Source: Rhododendron vialii (lineage: Eukaryota > Streptophyta > Magnoliopsida > Ericales > Ericaceae). From it: a DNA stretch of 64,000 nt. Position 1 is the first letter of the stretch; each line of letters begins with the position of its first letter. A model generated the notes under the pieces. That model saw only the letters and a program-made list of their open reading frames with translations, had not been told where the DNA came from and made no database searches. Both the position numbers and the translations under genes were made by a program. Location: assembly GCF_030253575.1 (NCBI RefSeq), contig NC_080568.1, positions 2,807,501 to 2,871,500 of the forward strand. The letters are read 5' to 3'. Positions 23,400 to 34,945 of this stretch are shown here, piece by piece.

Positions 23400-23656
23400 T
23401 AAACATTTTTTGTGTAAAAAAAAAAATTAAAAAAGTTTCTAAAAAGTAAAGGTTTTTAAATTTATTTTTTGAAAACATTATAGGGAGAAAATGGAAGAGA
23501 TAGAAGATTTTTATGTAATGATGAATGTATTGCAAAAAATATGGAACCACTAAATTTGGTTATTGACAAAAGGTTGCTAATTTTGATTATTTAAAGACCA
23601 AAATTAGATGAATTGCTGAGAGGTTGCTAAGTTTGATTATTACAATGTAAATACTT
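23400..23656 (+). repeat. Truncated copy of the adjacent AT-rich MITE
   Basis: The words tattgacaaaaggttgctaa, gaccaaaattagatga and ttattacaatgtaa match the right half of the element at 23662-24392 (tattggcaaaaggttgg, gccaaaatttgatgag, ttattccaatgtga). The two copies lie head-to-tail, so the newer one landed beside, or duplicated part of, a relative. Confidence 0.6.
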
Positions 23657-23661
23657 TTATG

Positions 23662-24392
23662 AGAGCATCCATAGTGGAATAATCAAAAGTGGATAATCAA
23701 AAATTGCCATATCATCTTTTGGTTATCCATTCAAGTAGTTGCTAAGGTTAGCAATGTAGATATCCACAATTGTACAATCGAAATTGAATAACCAAAACTT
23801 GCCACATCACCTTTTTAACTTATAAAAATCTAAAAATTGTAACATAGAAAACAATTTTTTTAAAATAGTTTTCAAACTAATAAAAATAGGTTATTAGAAA
23901 AAGAGAAAATAGTTTTTTGAAAACTTTGATTAAAAAAAAACAGTTTTAGGAAAAAAGTTTTAAAAAAACGGTTTTTGTATAGAAAAAATTTCTTTTTTTC
24001 AAAAGAACAGTTTTTGAAAAAACAATTTTAATAAAAAAACTGTTTTGCAATAAAACTGTTAAATTTTTTTTTGGGAAAAACAGTTTTAATAAAAAAAAAC
24101 TGTTTTTGCAAAAAAATAAAAATTATTTTTAAAAGTATTTTTGTTATAAACATGTTGAAAATAGAAAAAAAGAAGATTTTTGTGTATTGATGATGTATTT
24201 GATTGAGGAAATGTGAAGACAATTAAATTTGATTATTGGCAAAAGGTTGGTAGTTTTGATTAACCAAGCGCCAAAATTTGATGAGTTGCTAAGATGTTTC
24301 TAAAATTGGTTATTCCAATGTGAGCCCTTTTTGAATAGATGTTGCTAACCTTGTAAACCACTTTGTTTTGATTATATCACTATGGATGCTCT
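23662..24392. repeat. 731-bp MITE with GAGCATCCATAGTG ends
   Basis: The left end agagcatccatagtgg is mirrored by tcactatggatgctct at the right end, continuing with aataatcaaaa against ttttgattat. The interior is extremely A/T-rich with runs of aaaaaca/tttttg. No coding sequence. Confidence 0.8.
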
Positions 24393-24653
24393 AAGTAAAT
24401 ATTGTTAACTTTAACAATCCTTTGATTTTAATTATTATATTGTGGATATTCTAACATACTTATAATATTCTTACACATCAGTATTGGGCCCACCATTTCA
24501 CCTAACACCAATGAGCCCCAATACTGATGCATAAGAGTGTTGTAAGTATGTTGTAAAACCTAGCATATATTGAAGAGACCTATGTTGATCTGGATGCCTT
24601 TAAAGAGAGAGATTTTAAGAGAGAGAGAGGCACATGTCAAAAATATGAACTAA

Positions 24654-25339
24654 GAGCATCTCCATCAGCCTAGGCTGATGCTCCATTTCGCTTGATTCTC
24701 CGAGTAAAGCCCTAAAATCCCAGTCCCAACAACCTCGCTTCCCACCTCGCTAATGCCAACGAGCCACAGAAACAACGCCCAAGCCAGGGAGGTACGGACC
24801 CCTTGCCCAGAGTATTTTACTCTTTTCTAGGTTGCCGGATTGCCGGGGCTTTCGTCAGTAGGGAATTCATCTCGTCGGACAATTAATTACGAAATCGGCG
24901 GATCCAATTTCAGAGCTTTTCATTGGTTTCAGTTGGAGAGAAGATTTCACAGAAAATGAATTTGTGGATTTTCAGTTCGGGAGAAGATGATTTGTGGGTT
25001 TTGGTTCCAAATCCGGTTGTGTGTGTGTGTGTGAGAGAGAGAGAGGTAGGTGGGTTTCACTTCCATGTAGAACACAGAATTCGGTGCCAGAGCCGGAGAA
25101 GGCGGAATTGTGGTGGCGGTGAGAGTGGATCTGGTTTGGGAATTGTACGATTATATACATATATATAATGTGTATATATGTTTATGTTTATATATATAAA
25201 ATAATGTTAATGGAGTTTGAATAGCCTAAAAAGGCTAGGTTGTTGGATGGTGCAAAAATTTAGAGGCTAGCTAAAGGAGATAAATGTACTTTTTTTAGCT
25301 AATTTGTTTAAAATTTTATTAAGGCTATTGGAGATGCTC
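24654..25339. repeat. GAGCATCTCC-ended element with GC-rich cargo
   Basis: Ends gagcatctccatcagcc and ggctattggagatgctc form inverted repeats flanked by TA. At 686 bp it is longer than its relatives. The middle (about 24720-25150) is GC-richer and contains gt and gag microsatellites and a GGTGG-rich stretch resembling a plant 5' UTR, so it may be captured host sequence. Confidence 0.65.
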
Positions 25340-25739
25340 TATTCTCTCTTTACTTGTTTTTCGTGGATTAGTTAAGGCCTAACCGTTGGACTAAAGTGGG
25401 TGGGATGTTTATGGGCAATCCCACCATTGAGACAGAGACAGAGGAGAGAAAGTCAGAACTTTTTAGGATGAAACTCTAGATTCAACTGTGTTTCATGGAT
25501 CTTTTAGATCGAAGGGTGCAAAATGTAGGGATTTAAAAAACGCTGAGCTCCCTTATTATAGAGAATTACTCCCTTAAAACATGGAGTATTATATATTACT
25601 GGTATCATGTCTGTTTTGAGATTACCTTTAGTTAATGGTTGATTATTGAGAAGCAGGGGATAGGTTTTTATCTTTATCGTACTAGTACATGTTCGTTGTT
25701 TCTGGCCCCTCAGTTCTATTTTATTTAGGGAATGACTTC
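25340..25739. other. Intergenic, no gene seen
   Basis: AT-rich spacer between two inverted-repeat elements. Open frames show no recognisable domain. Confidence 0.4.
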
Positions 25740-26014
25740 GGTGTCCCCGGTCATTTTGGGGACACCATAACTTTTGGCATAACAAAACCATTATGAGTAT
25801 AACCAAAATCGATTACAAGCATAACCAAAACCACAACAAGACATAACTTGTTTGTTATGCCTTAGTTGGGTTTGGTTATGCCTTGGTTGGTTTTTTGGAT
25901 ATTCCTTAGTTATGCCTTATTTGGGTTCTGTTATGCTTGTAATGGGTTTTAGTTATACTCATAATGGTAAAGTTATGCCAAAAATTACGGTGTCCCCAAA
26001 ATAACCGGGGACAC
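25740..26014. repeat. Foldback element whose arms are themselves palindromic
   Basis: The left arm ggtgtccccgg...ttttggggacacc (25740-25766) is an inverted repeat by itself. The right arm ggtgtcccc...ccggggacac (25989-26014) is another, and the two arms are also inverted copies of each other. The interior repeats gttatgcc/ggcataac words and further pairs ccattatgagtataacc with ggttatactcataatgg type sequence. No open reading frame. Confidence 0.8.
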
Positions 26015-27058
26015 AATAGCATCATCCATTTATTTATCATTAATGCTAGAGGCACATCGGTGTGGCACACATCAGCCACACTTCTCTCACATACAGATGG
26101 CACTTGCAGGGAAGTAACGTTAACAAAAAAAGAAGTGACAAAATCAGCAACTTATTTAGGAGAGCCCACCTTAATAATAGAAAGACCATTTTTTAAAGAG
26201 ATGGAACCCACCACCATGTACACAAATGGTGAATTGAAACGGTGGGAGTAGACTTCGGGGGCAATATTCCTTCCTTAGTTTTTTGGATGGAATGACAATT
26301 CATTTAATAAGTTGAATAGTGATTCCATTTGGAATCATTATTCTATTATTCAATAGTAAATCAAACATTAGAATAAGTAAGTCATTGGAATGATTATTTC
26401 ATTTCAACCTTGATTTCATCCAACCAAATATACATTAAAAGAAAAGGTGGAAGACAGTGGAACATAGGAAAATAATAAATACTCCGTAAATAAATATAGT
26501 GGAATGTAGAAGAGTAAACGATAAGTTTATGAGCATCGATAATCCACAATCCCCTAATAAAAAAGGTGGAAGAGGGTGGAAGATATAAAAATAAACAAAT
26601 AACGATAGTGAAACTTAGAAGAATAGGTTATGCTATGCGCATAACTTTCTTCTTTTACAAGTTGTGAGAAAAACTTTTTACTTTCTATGAGCATAGAAGA
26701 ATATAATGAGCATAGTAGAATACAAAGTTATGTTGTGCACATAATTTTATTCTTTTACAAGTTCGGAGGAAAACTTTTTACATTTTGCACGATTTTCAAT
26801 AATTTTTTTTTATCTATCTCTCTCCACTCATTACATCAAAAAAAAAAATTGACTAAAAACCAAACAAAATTCCTCAAGACTCGTGACAGTCATGGGCTTA
26901 TAAATAATCCAAATCGTTCATTAAATTTAATATAATTTTTAAGGCCATCCATCAGAAAATTAGTTCAATCAGATAATTAAATTTTTTAACCAATCGTTTA
27001 AGTTTTGTCCAAATTTTTTTACTGAATTCGAGATTCAATCAAACACTTCCATATGGGG
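26015..27058. other. Gene-free AT-rich DNA
   Basis: The words aaaggtggaag and aacaaataa recur at about 26440 and 26565, and ttatgctatgcgcataa near 26630 recurs as ttatgttgtgcacataa near 26730. This suggests small old duplications. No gene. Confidence 0.4.
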
Positions 27059-27378
27059 TTGTTTGGCCTTAATAAGCCAAATGGCTTCTTTTTTTTTTTA
27101 TTCTTATTCAATTTTTTTGCGCATTTGTTAATTTTTTGTGGATTATTGTTTTGACATGACGAGAGAAATCTAAAAAGTAAAAAAATTACAATGGAATCCC
27201 AATTTTTTGAATAAAGACAATTAAGTTTTTCATTTTATTCAAAAAATTTGGGTTTCGATTATGATTTTTTACTTTTAAATTCTTCTCGTCATGACGAAAC
27301 AATAATATACAAAAAAAATTGACGAAAAACTAACAAAGACTCAAAAAATGAGCCATTTGGCTTATTTAGGCCAAACAA
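27059..27378. repeat. 320-bp MITE with ~30-bp terminal inverted repeats
   Basis: The left end ttgtttggccttaataagcc is mirrored by ggcttatttaggccaaacaa, and both continue with aaatggctt/gagccattt. The interior holds a second nested inverted repeat (catgacgagagaaat / tcgtcatgacgaaacaat). The hairpin at 58034-58243 shares this inner part. Confidence 0.85.
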
Positions 27379-28714
27379 TAAGTTGTTTTCTAACTGAAAA
27401 AAACATTTTAAATTTCATAACTGGTTGGATTATTGGTGTGGAATCCCAATGTGGACCGAGGTTACATTTTAATATTGATTTTCTTATATAATTTAAACTA
27501 AAAGCACAATGTCACCTTAATTTTGTATTCTTTTTGACTTGTAAGTCTTCTTATGTTTTATGACCTAATAATAATAAGCGGGCAACGACCAAGCTTGAGG
27601 TTGAACTTGGATAATCCAAATGTCGGAGCCGGCACTGAATGTTTGTATGTGCATATATGTATGTAACATATGCCGCCCAAAGATCTGAAAGATATATCTG
27701 TGTGCCACCCAAAGATATGAAAGATACACACGCGTTGGGGATCAATTCCTCTCCATACTCCTCTTGTAGCTTCTGTTCTCTAGCCAAACGTCGATCATCG
27801 AAACTGTTCATCTTGTAGAATGCACAATTCTCTAGTTCTATCAAAAAAATCAACTTAATTGGACCTTTTATAAATGTATAAACAAATCGTATTTTGTTTC
27901 ACAAAATACAAAGATATGTGATTATAAACTTAAACTATCTAACGTTTAAAAAAAAAAGTGATTTGTTTTCATGATTATATATGTCCAATGGATCTAATTT
28001 TTTCCCTTGGACGTAGTTAACTGCAAATTCTACGAGATGAACAGTTTTGATTGTTGGTGTCGAATCAGTATGAGGGCTATAAGAAGAGTATGTAGGGTGT
28101 GGAAAGATATAGTAGGAAGAGGAATTGATCCCAGATAGATATCCCTCACCAAGTGTGGGTTTTGTGACTTTTAGGTGTTTAGGTAATGGGTTGAAGGAAA
28201 GTGGGTAAAAATGGTAACTAAAGGCAAGTGCCTCTCATAAACAATAGGTAGTGTGTGTGTGTGTGTGTTTAATTTTACATATTTTTAGATTCAAGTTGCA
28301 TGGGTTAATTTCATTTCCCTCCCCTGTGATTTCGAATAAATTTAGGAATATTCCTTCAGTTTTTTTGTGAAATACTAGCAGTGACCTTCCTTACTTTGTA
28401 CTGCAATATTGATTCTACCTTACCGTCACTTTAGTTTAAATGGCGTTAATTTTTGGGAGTAAAAGACTTGAATAACCTTGTAATGTTCTTTTCATCCTCT
28501 TCTTGCTCCTCCTATTCTATCTACAGTTGACTGCAATAATAGTTGTAATGAAAATGTTATGGTACATGAAAAAGGAAACATTAAAGTACCTAGAAAAAAG
28601 AATAGACGGTTCGAACTGCTCATTTTCTTTTATGGACACTTTCATGTTTGAAAAAACCAATTCCACCCAGTCTCCCATTTCACTTACAAAAAGTAATGAA
28701 ATAAATCATGTTAT
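27379..28714. other. Intergenic with an inverted pair of gene-like fragments
   Basis: The stretch 27679-27822 read on the minus strand contains ttctacaagatgaacagttt...gaggaattgatccc. The stretch 28029-28135 on the plus strand contains ttctacgagatgaacagttt...gaggaattgatccc. They face outward around about 200 bp. The minus-strand frame includes FYKMNSFDDRRLAREQKL and EEYGEELIPNAC, which looks protein-like, but I do not recognise the source. A short GT repeat lies at 28249-28268. Confidence 0.45.
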
Positions 28715-30698
28715 TGTGGGCACGCGACCTGGAAATTTTCGTTTACAAAAATTGGGCGCGGCCCTTTTTCGGAAAGCGCGGCGAAACGCTTCGATTCAGA
28801 GTCGCCACTCGGGTTTTAGCGGTGAAAACACCCAAGGAACCGAACTCGAAAACGTTTGCCACGTTTGTTTGATTTGAAAAAGGCTTGTAGACCGGTCCGT
28901 CGTCACCTTCGATCTCTGAGGTTCGGGAACCAGGTTACGAGAGGGGAAGGGTTTTACGGCACCCCTCTCGCCCAATCCGGAGATCGGTCTCTACTTGGGC
29001 ATTTTGTAAAACATTTGCATTTTTCTCTCACTTGATCATTTTTTAGCCAGTTAGGGCGGGGGAACAGTTAATGGGGGTTAAAACTGTAACAAATTTCAAT
29101 TAGGTGACAAAATGTTTATGGATGATTTGCTTGCAATGATAAATATAGATTGAGAACAAACACTGGGCAACCCGATTGAATTGAAGTACGCTGCCCTGAA
29201 GGAACATGAGCAAGGTCCGCACCAGCATGCACTGACCGAGCCAGTGCACGCAGATACGACCTGCGCACGCCACAACCAAGCTGTCGTACTCCACTTTCCA
29301 GGTTTCACAGTCTTTGTTTGCAACCCTCTAGGCTCTGGAAAGGGACCAGCGCACACCCAGGGCAAACCACGCAGTTAAATAGAACAGAATATACATGGTT
29401 ACAGACAGATGAAATGGCTTAAAGCCATAAGAATAGATAGGGAACCCCCTAAACAGAGTGGGGGCATAAAAGAGGCCAAGATTAAGCTAAGATGCAAGGG
29501 CCAGCCGCTGGATCCTGGGACAAATTGCCGTACGCCAGTTATGGAATGTCGTACGCCACTTTGATCTTGATCCAGTGCTTGGCTTTGCATCATCTGGGCT
29601 CTGGAACATGATCAGAAGGATCCCAGGGGCCTTCTAAAGCGGAGGAAAGCGAATATTGAATGCTATAGCTAAACAGTTCTAGGATACAGAAAGCTGTAAA
29701 AATGGTTATTTAGCATGCTAAGGTGATTGACAGAAATGTAAGTAAGCAGAAATAATGATCCATGATCCCCATGCCAGTAGTGCTCGTACTGCCATGACTG
29801 GCGTACGGCTCGATATTACTGGCGTGCGCCATTGTTCACTCCTTACGATCCTTGAAATTAGGCCAACTTTAGGGCCAAGACTGGTATTGATTACCAGCCT
29901 TGACCCTGCTAGCCACCCTTAGGGATCAGAACAGAGCGTAAGCAAAAAAGGTGGTATACCTTTTTGGATTGAGTTTTGATGATGGATTTGAGCTTTGAAC
30001 TTGAGTGTTGACGGATGGGAGAGTGACGATGTGAAGGTTGTATCAGTGGGATGAGTGACTGAAAGGCCCCTTTTGCTTCCTCTTTCAATGGAGGATAAGA
30101 GAGAGAAAAGGAAGAGGGCTCTTTCTCTTTAATGTGGCTAACCCCTTGCAAATGAATGCAATGGGGTATTTATAGAGGAGAGAGAGCCTGAGGAAGGGGG
30201 CTGATCAGTTGGGTTAAGGGTTTGGTTAGGTTAGGATGGAGCCTCCCATGCATTAAATGCATGGGACTTGGCTTGATGGAGGGTGTAGGAGAGAGAGGGA
30301 ACGAGCCTGGACGATATAATCATCAGGGGGACTGTGGCCGACGTTAGGGTGGCACAAAAGTCTCGTCCATGTAGCTGAATAAAGTTGATTTGACTGGGAT
30401 TGACTGGCGTGCGCCACATATAGACCAGCGTGCGCCAGTGATAGCTGAGTCAACGGTCGATGACTGACACGTGGCAGCTAACTGGAGTACGTCATTAAGG
30501 TACTGGCATAAGCCAGTTGGGGTTTTGCTGGAGCTGTTTGGCTCTGGTTTGAAGGGTTTGACATGGGTTTGAAAGAGGTTCGGGACGCTCAAAGCTCAAA
30601 CACACTTTCATCCTCAGACTGTTCTCGACCTTTAATCATCATTGGGAAAAAGACCGTAAAATAGTATTATCTGGACGGTCCAGAATGGGGTGTCTACA
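28715..30698. mobile_element. Solo LTR of an LTR retrotransposon (fossil)
   Basis: It begins TGTGGGCACGCG and ends GGTGTCTACA (TG...CA, short TGT/ACA inverted ends). It is flanked on both sides by the perfect 5-bp duplication GTTAT (28710-28714 and 30699-30703). Length is 1984 bp. No internal coding region, primer-binding site or second LTR is seen, so this is the product of LTR-LTR recombination. The 5' part carries the gagtcgccactcgggttt and gagatcggtctctact type wording that I know from long plant LTRs; family is not resolved (Ty3/Gypsy-like is a guess). The perfect duplication suggests moderate youth. Confidence 0.85.
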
Positions 30699-30703
30699 GT
30701 TAT

Positions 30704-31978
30704 CGGTTGATTGGCATAATATATGTCTATTATTATTGAATGCATTGTAATATTGTATGCACTTTTTTGCCCAATTTTCCCGATGGGGGTACATCAGTTA
30801 GCAAATGACAGGGAGTCGATCCTCTCTTGTCCAAGTTTTTTCATTGGAGCAAACGGTAGAAATCTGGATTGTTCAATATTGCAATCAATGATTCGGATTT
30901 GTTTAGAAACTCTTTATGTGAAGAATTGGTTTCTTCTCGCGAAGAATTTGTGAGCAGGTCTCAATCATTGATTTTTTAATGTGCGAGATGTGCAACGACG
31001 TTGGCAAGATATCGAGCCAGATTATTAAGGCCATTAGTGTATGGTCAATGTTTGTAACATGATTCCTGTTGCATGTTTATAGGAACAAAGTTGGTCCAAT
31101 TTTTTTGGCATACCAATTAGTAGGAAGTATATATACTGTTAGTGCTGACATATGATGACTTTTGAGAAATCAAGAACAGAAGCATTGCATTTGTAAAGGG
31201 ATCTTGTATTTGCAACAATGCTACTTGCACATTTATTTTTGTGGGGCCCATATCGGGGTTCCACAAAATGATTCGAACCGCTCATCGTTTTTAAAATATT
31301 TTTTGGAGGGTTCCTGTAAAAAATCGGTTCCAACGGATATCGGTAAGGGCTTTCTTAGAACTCGTAGGGCAAAACAAAATGATTCGTTCTTCGATTTCTA
31401 AAAAAGCCCTTACCGATATCTATTTGAGTTGATTTTTTAAATTCCCCCTCATGAATTACAACCCTCAAAAATTTCACCTAGACACCCATTGGATTTCAGT
31501 CACCCTATGTATACTGGTATTTTATATCAATCCCTACCCAAAAATAAATAATCACATGTTTTCTCTATTGATTAGTGTCTAATGATCGCATTTAAGGCTC
31601 GATTTAGTTTGTTATGCTTGGCCAATGAAAGTCATAAATAACAATTCCAGTAGCCAATGATTCAACCTTAGATAGCCTATAGGCAAAAGTTACCAAAACC
31701 AGTAAATACAAAACTTAACTTATAAATAGAGTTTATTATCACCTAACATCTGCAAGTAATGGAGTTACCAAGCCATAGCATAACATGGACAAGATAGCCT
31801 CAGTTGTAAAACAAACACACAAATCAAAGTGTTTAACTTTGAAATACCTTGTATCAGCTCCAAATTTCTGCTTAAATGACATCAGATTATGCAAAGCTCA
31901 ACAAGGAATTTTTGTCCCGTCATGGATGACCACTAAGTTAATTGCATATCTTGTATCCTTTCTTGACTTCATCATGGC
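30704..31978. other. Gene-free intergenic DNA
   Basis: A small hairpin is present: ggatatcggtaagggcttt (31336-31354) and aaagcccttaccgatatct (31404-31422) are inverted copies. Its loop contains gattcg words that also occur before the left arm. Otherwise no gene is supported. Confidence 0.4.
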
Positions 31979-33891
31979 AACATTTCTACATATGCATGGT
32001 TGGCCAAGAATATGTTAGAATCAAGTAAATAACAATTTGTATCTAATACATATTCACATCTTGGAAACTTTAAGCCTGTCTAAATCATGGTTCTCTTGAG
32101 GGAAAAAAAGAACAGGAACTTCTTTTTTTATACTGTTTTTGGCATGTATTAAAATGTGGAAATCATTTGTTAGAAATTCAAGAGCAAAAACCTTTACAGT
32201 TTGTCATCGATTAAACTAATATGTATGAGTAATTCTAGTTCTCCATTTCCCTCTTTCGTTATGCTATATTTGAGTTAGGGAATGGAGGAAAGATTTGTGA
32301 ATGGCAAGAAAAAGTACTCACTTTGTCCCAACTATGATCCCTTTAAGAAAAAATACAGCTGGAAATCCCATGCAACCACACCGATGGTAATTTAGAATCA
32401 CTAACCAAAATTGAGTTTTGAAAACTAAAAACCCAAAAACTATACAAAATTTACCTAACAAGGCACGAAATCGATATTGATGACTGGTAAGCAATGGGGA
32501 ACTCGTGTCGAAGGCATGGAACTTTCGCTTCAACCTGAAATTTGGAGAAGAAAGATACTTCAATCTCCAAAAGCAAATAAAAGTGCTAAATTTGACCCAA
32601 CCCCCCCCCCCCCCCCCCCCCCCCCCCGTGAAAGAAAAACACACAAACCATGAACTCTAAAATCACGAGGTTCACCAGCCCTTGCACACTCTATTTTAGG
32701 GGTGGCAATTTTAAACCAACCACCGAACCCGCTCATATCCGCCCACGTCTAACCCGCCCAAATCCACCCATATTATATTATGGGTCATAAATGGGTAAAA
32801 CCACATTAACCCATATATACATGGGATCAAATGGGTTGGACAATGGGTTAGATCTCCGTAACCTCCCCTCCCACGACCACCTTTCCAACTGGAAACATTT
32901 CTACATATGCATGGTTGGCCAAGAATATGTTAGAATCAAGTAAATAACAATTTGTATCTAATACATATTAACATCTTGGAAACTTTAATCCTGTCTAAAT
33001 CATGGTTCTCTTGAGGGAAAAAAAGAACAGGAACTTCTTTTTTTATACTGTTTTTGGCATGTATTAAAATGTGGAAATCATTTGTTAGAAATTCAAGAGC
33101 AAAAACCTTTACAGTTTGTCATCTATTAAACTAATATGTATGAGTAATTCTAGTTCTCCATTTCCCTCTTTCGTTATGCTGTATTTGAGTTAGGGAATGG
33201 AGGAAAGATTTGTGAATGGCAAGAAAAAGTACTCACTTTGTCCCAACTATGATCCCTTTAAGAAAAAATACAACTAGAAATCCCATGCAACCACACCGAT
33301 GGTAATTTAGAATCACTAACCAAAATTGAGTTTTGAAAACTAAATACCCAAAAACTATACAAAATTTACCTAACAAGGCACGAAATCGATATTGATGACT
33401 GGTAAGCAATGGGGAACTCGTGTCCAAGGCATGGAACTTTCGCTTCAACCTGAAATTTGGAGAAGAAAGATACTTCAATCTCCAAAAGCAAATAAAAGTG
33501 CTAAATTTGAACCACAACCCAATCTCCAAAAGCAAATAAAAGTGCTAAATTTGAACCACAACCCCCCCCCCCCCTCCCCCCCCCCCCCGCTCTTTTTTTT
33601 TCTTCTCTTTCTTCTAAATTTCAGTTGAAAGAAAAATACACAAACCATGAACTCTAAAATCACGAGGTTCACCACCCCTTGCACACTCCATTTTAAGGGG
33701 TGGCAATTTTAAACCAACCACCGAACCCGCTCATATCCGCCCACGTCTAACCCGCCCAAATCCACCCATATTATATTATGGGTCATAAATGGGTAAAATC
33801 ACATTAACCCATATATACATGGGATCAAATGGGTTGGACAATGGGTTAGATCTACATAACCTCCCCTCCCACGACCACCTTTCCAACTGGA
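31979..33891 (+). repeat. Recent ~0.9-kb tandem duplication with poly-C tracts
   Basis: Unit 1 (31979-32893) and unit 2 (32894-33891) are nearly identical, starting aacatttctacatatgcatg and ending acgaccacctttccaactgg. Unit 1 has 27 consecutive C at 32601-32627; unit 2 has 13 C, a T and 13 C at 33562-33588. Unit 2 also carries an extra 44-bp internal duplication (ccaatctccaaaagcaaat, about 33477-33562). The open frames are equivalent in both units but have no recognisable domain. Confidence 0.9.
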
Positions 33892-34146
33892 ACCCACCTC
33901 CAGTTCAAATCTGTAAAGTAACAGAGCTTCAAGGGAATACTTTCTAGAGAATTCATTTGTCAAATAATCTTCTTTATAGTGAAATTGACGGCGGTAAATT
34001 CGGTAAGTGTGATCAGCAGCAACAACAACAATGAATAATAGATATAGAGATCCATTGGTTGAATCATCCGAAATGAGGTTTTCGAATCAACATCATCTCT
34101 GTTTTACATAGCCAGAAGAGCCAAGATCTAAATCCAGTTACTTTTC

Positions 34147-34164
34147 CTCCTCCTCCTCCTCCTC

Positions 34165-34216
<52 letters not shown>
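34147..34216. repeat. (TCC)n-(TC)n microsatellite
   Basis: A TCC run of about 24 bp passes directly into a TC run of about 46 bp. Confidence 0.9.
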
Positions 34217-34219
<3 letters not shown>

Positions 34220-34344
34220 CTCATATTCTTCTCGAGTATAATATTATTTGCTACAAGATTAAGAAATTGAAAAAGCCAAGGTTTCAAAACATTACCTCTT
34301 TGAACTCATGAAATCGAACATCTCTTGTATCCGGATGTCCGTGA

Positions 34345-34442
34345 ATTAGTGCAGTGCCGTGAGCGGCGGCGGCCAACGATCCCACCACCGTCAAGACCCA
34401 GTCGAACGGATCAGTGCATGCGTGTGTGTTGTCATCACCTTG
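34345..34442 (-). pseudogene. Fragment of an ABCB transporter gene (ABCB6/20-like)
   Basis: The minus-strand frame reads DNTHACTDPFDWVLTVVG then SLAAAAHGTAL. This matches the start of the first membrane domain of plant ABCB6/ABCB20 proteins (family wording FACADRFDWVLM.VGSLAAAAHGTAL). Only about 33 codons are present and the flanks do not continue the homology. The frame stays open as far as a possible donor (tcaaagag/gtaatg). It lies just beyond the tandem duplication, with no other ABCB exon recognised nearby. It is an exon scrap, probably copied or left behind by rearrangement. Confidence 0.65.
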
Positions 34443-34945
34443 GTTGAGGCTTTATTGCTCGAACCAATACATAAAGGATGCTAATCGTGTGTCTCCTTTG
34501 AAGGACGGCAATAGCCGCTATAACAGTAGAGAGTAATTGCGCATACTTTCTCCTTGTCAACAAAGAAACGAAAAAAATGGGTAAAGGCGAGGGAAGATCG
34601 CCGGAAAACTAGGTAAAAGTACAATCCTTTTCCAAAAAGGTTATCATCACTTGGACTGTATAAAGTCAAAGATACCCCAATATACAAGAACACAAGCTAC
34701 AAAACCGAAAGGGTAAATGCGTATTTTCATAATGTGCCTATGCAAAGCACATTTCACCCTTTTGCCCTCCAACAAAATACCAAACTACTAAAAAAAACCT
34801 TAACCAATAAAATCCACCCTTAACAAACCACAAGGGTAAATTCGCAATTTCAACACATCTCTTGGCTTACCACCCTTAGTTCTTTTATTACAAGTGTATT
34901 GATAGTATCAAGTTCTTATACTTTATACTATTCTCAATTTATAAG

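Noticed and set aside
32318-33684. Minus-strand frames with poly-Gly
   Set aside because: They occur once in each unit of the tandem duplication, run through the poly-C tract, and match no family I know.
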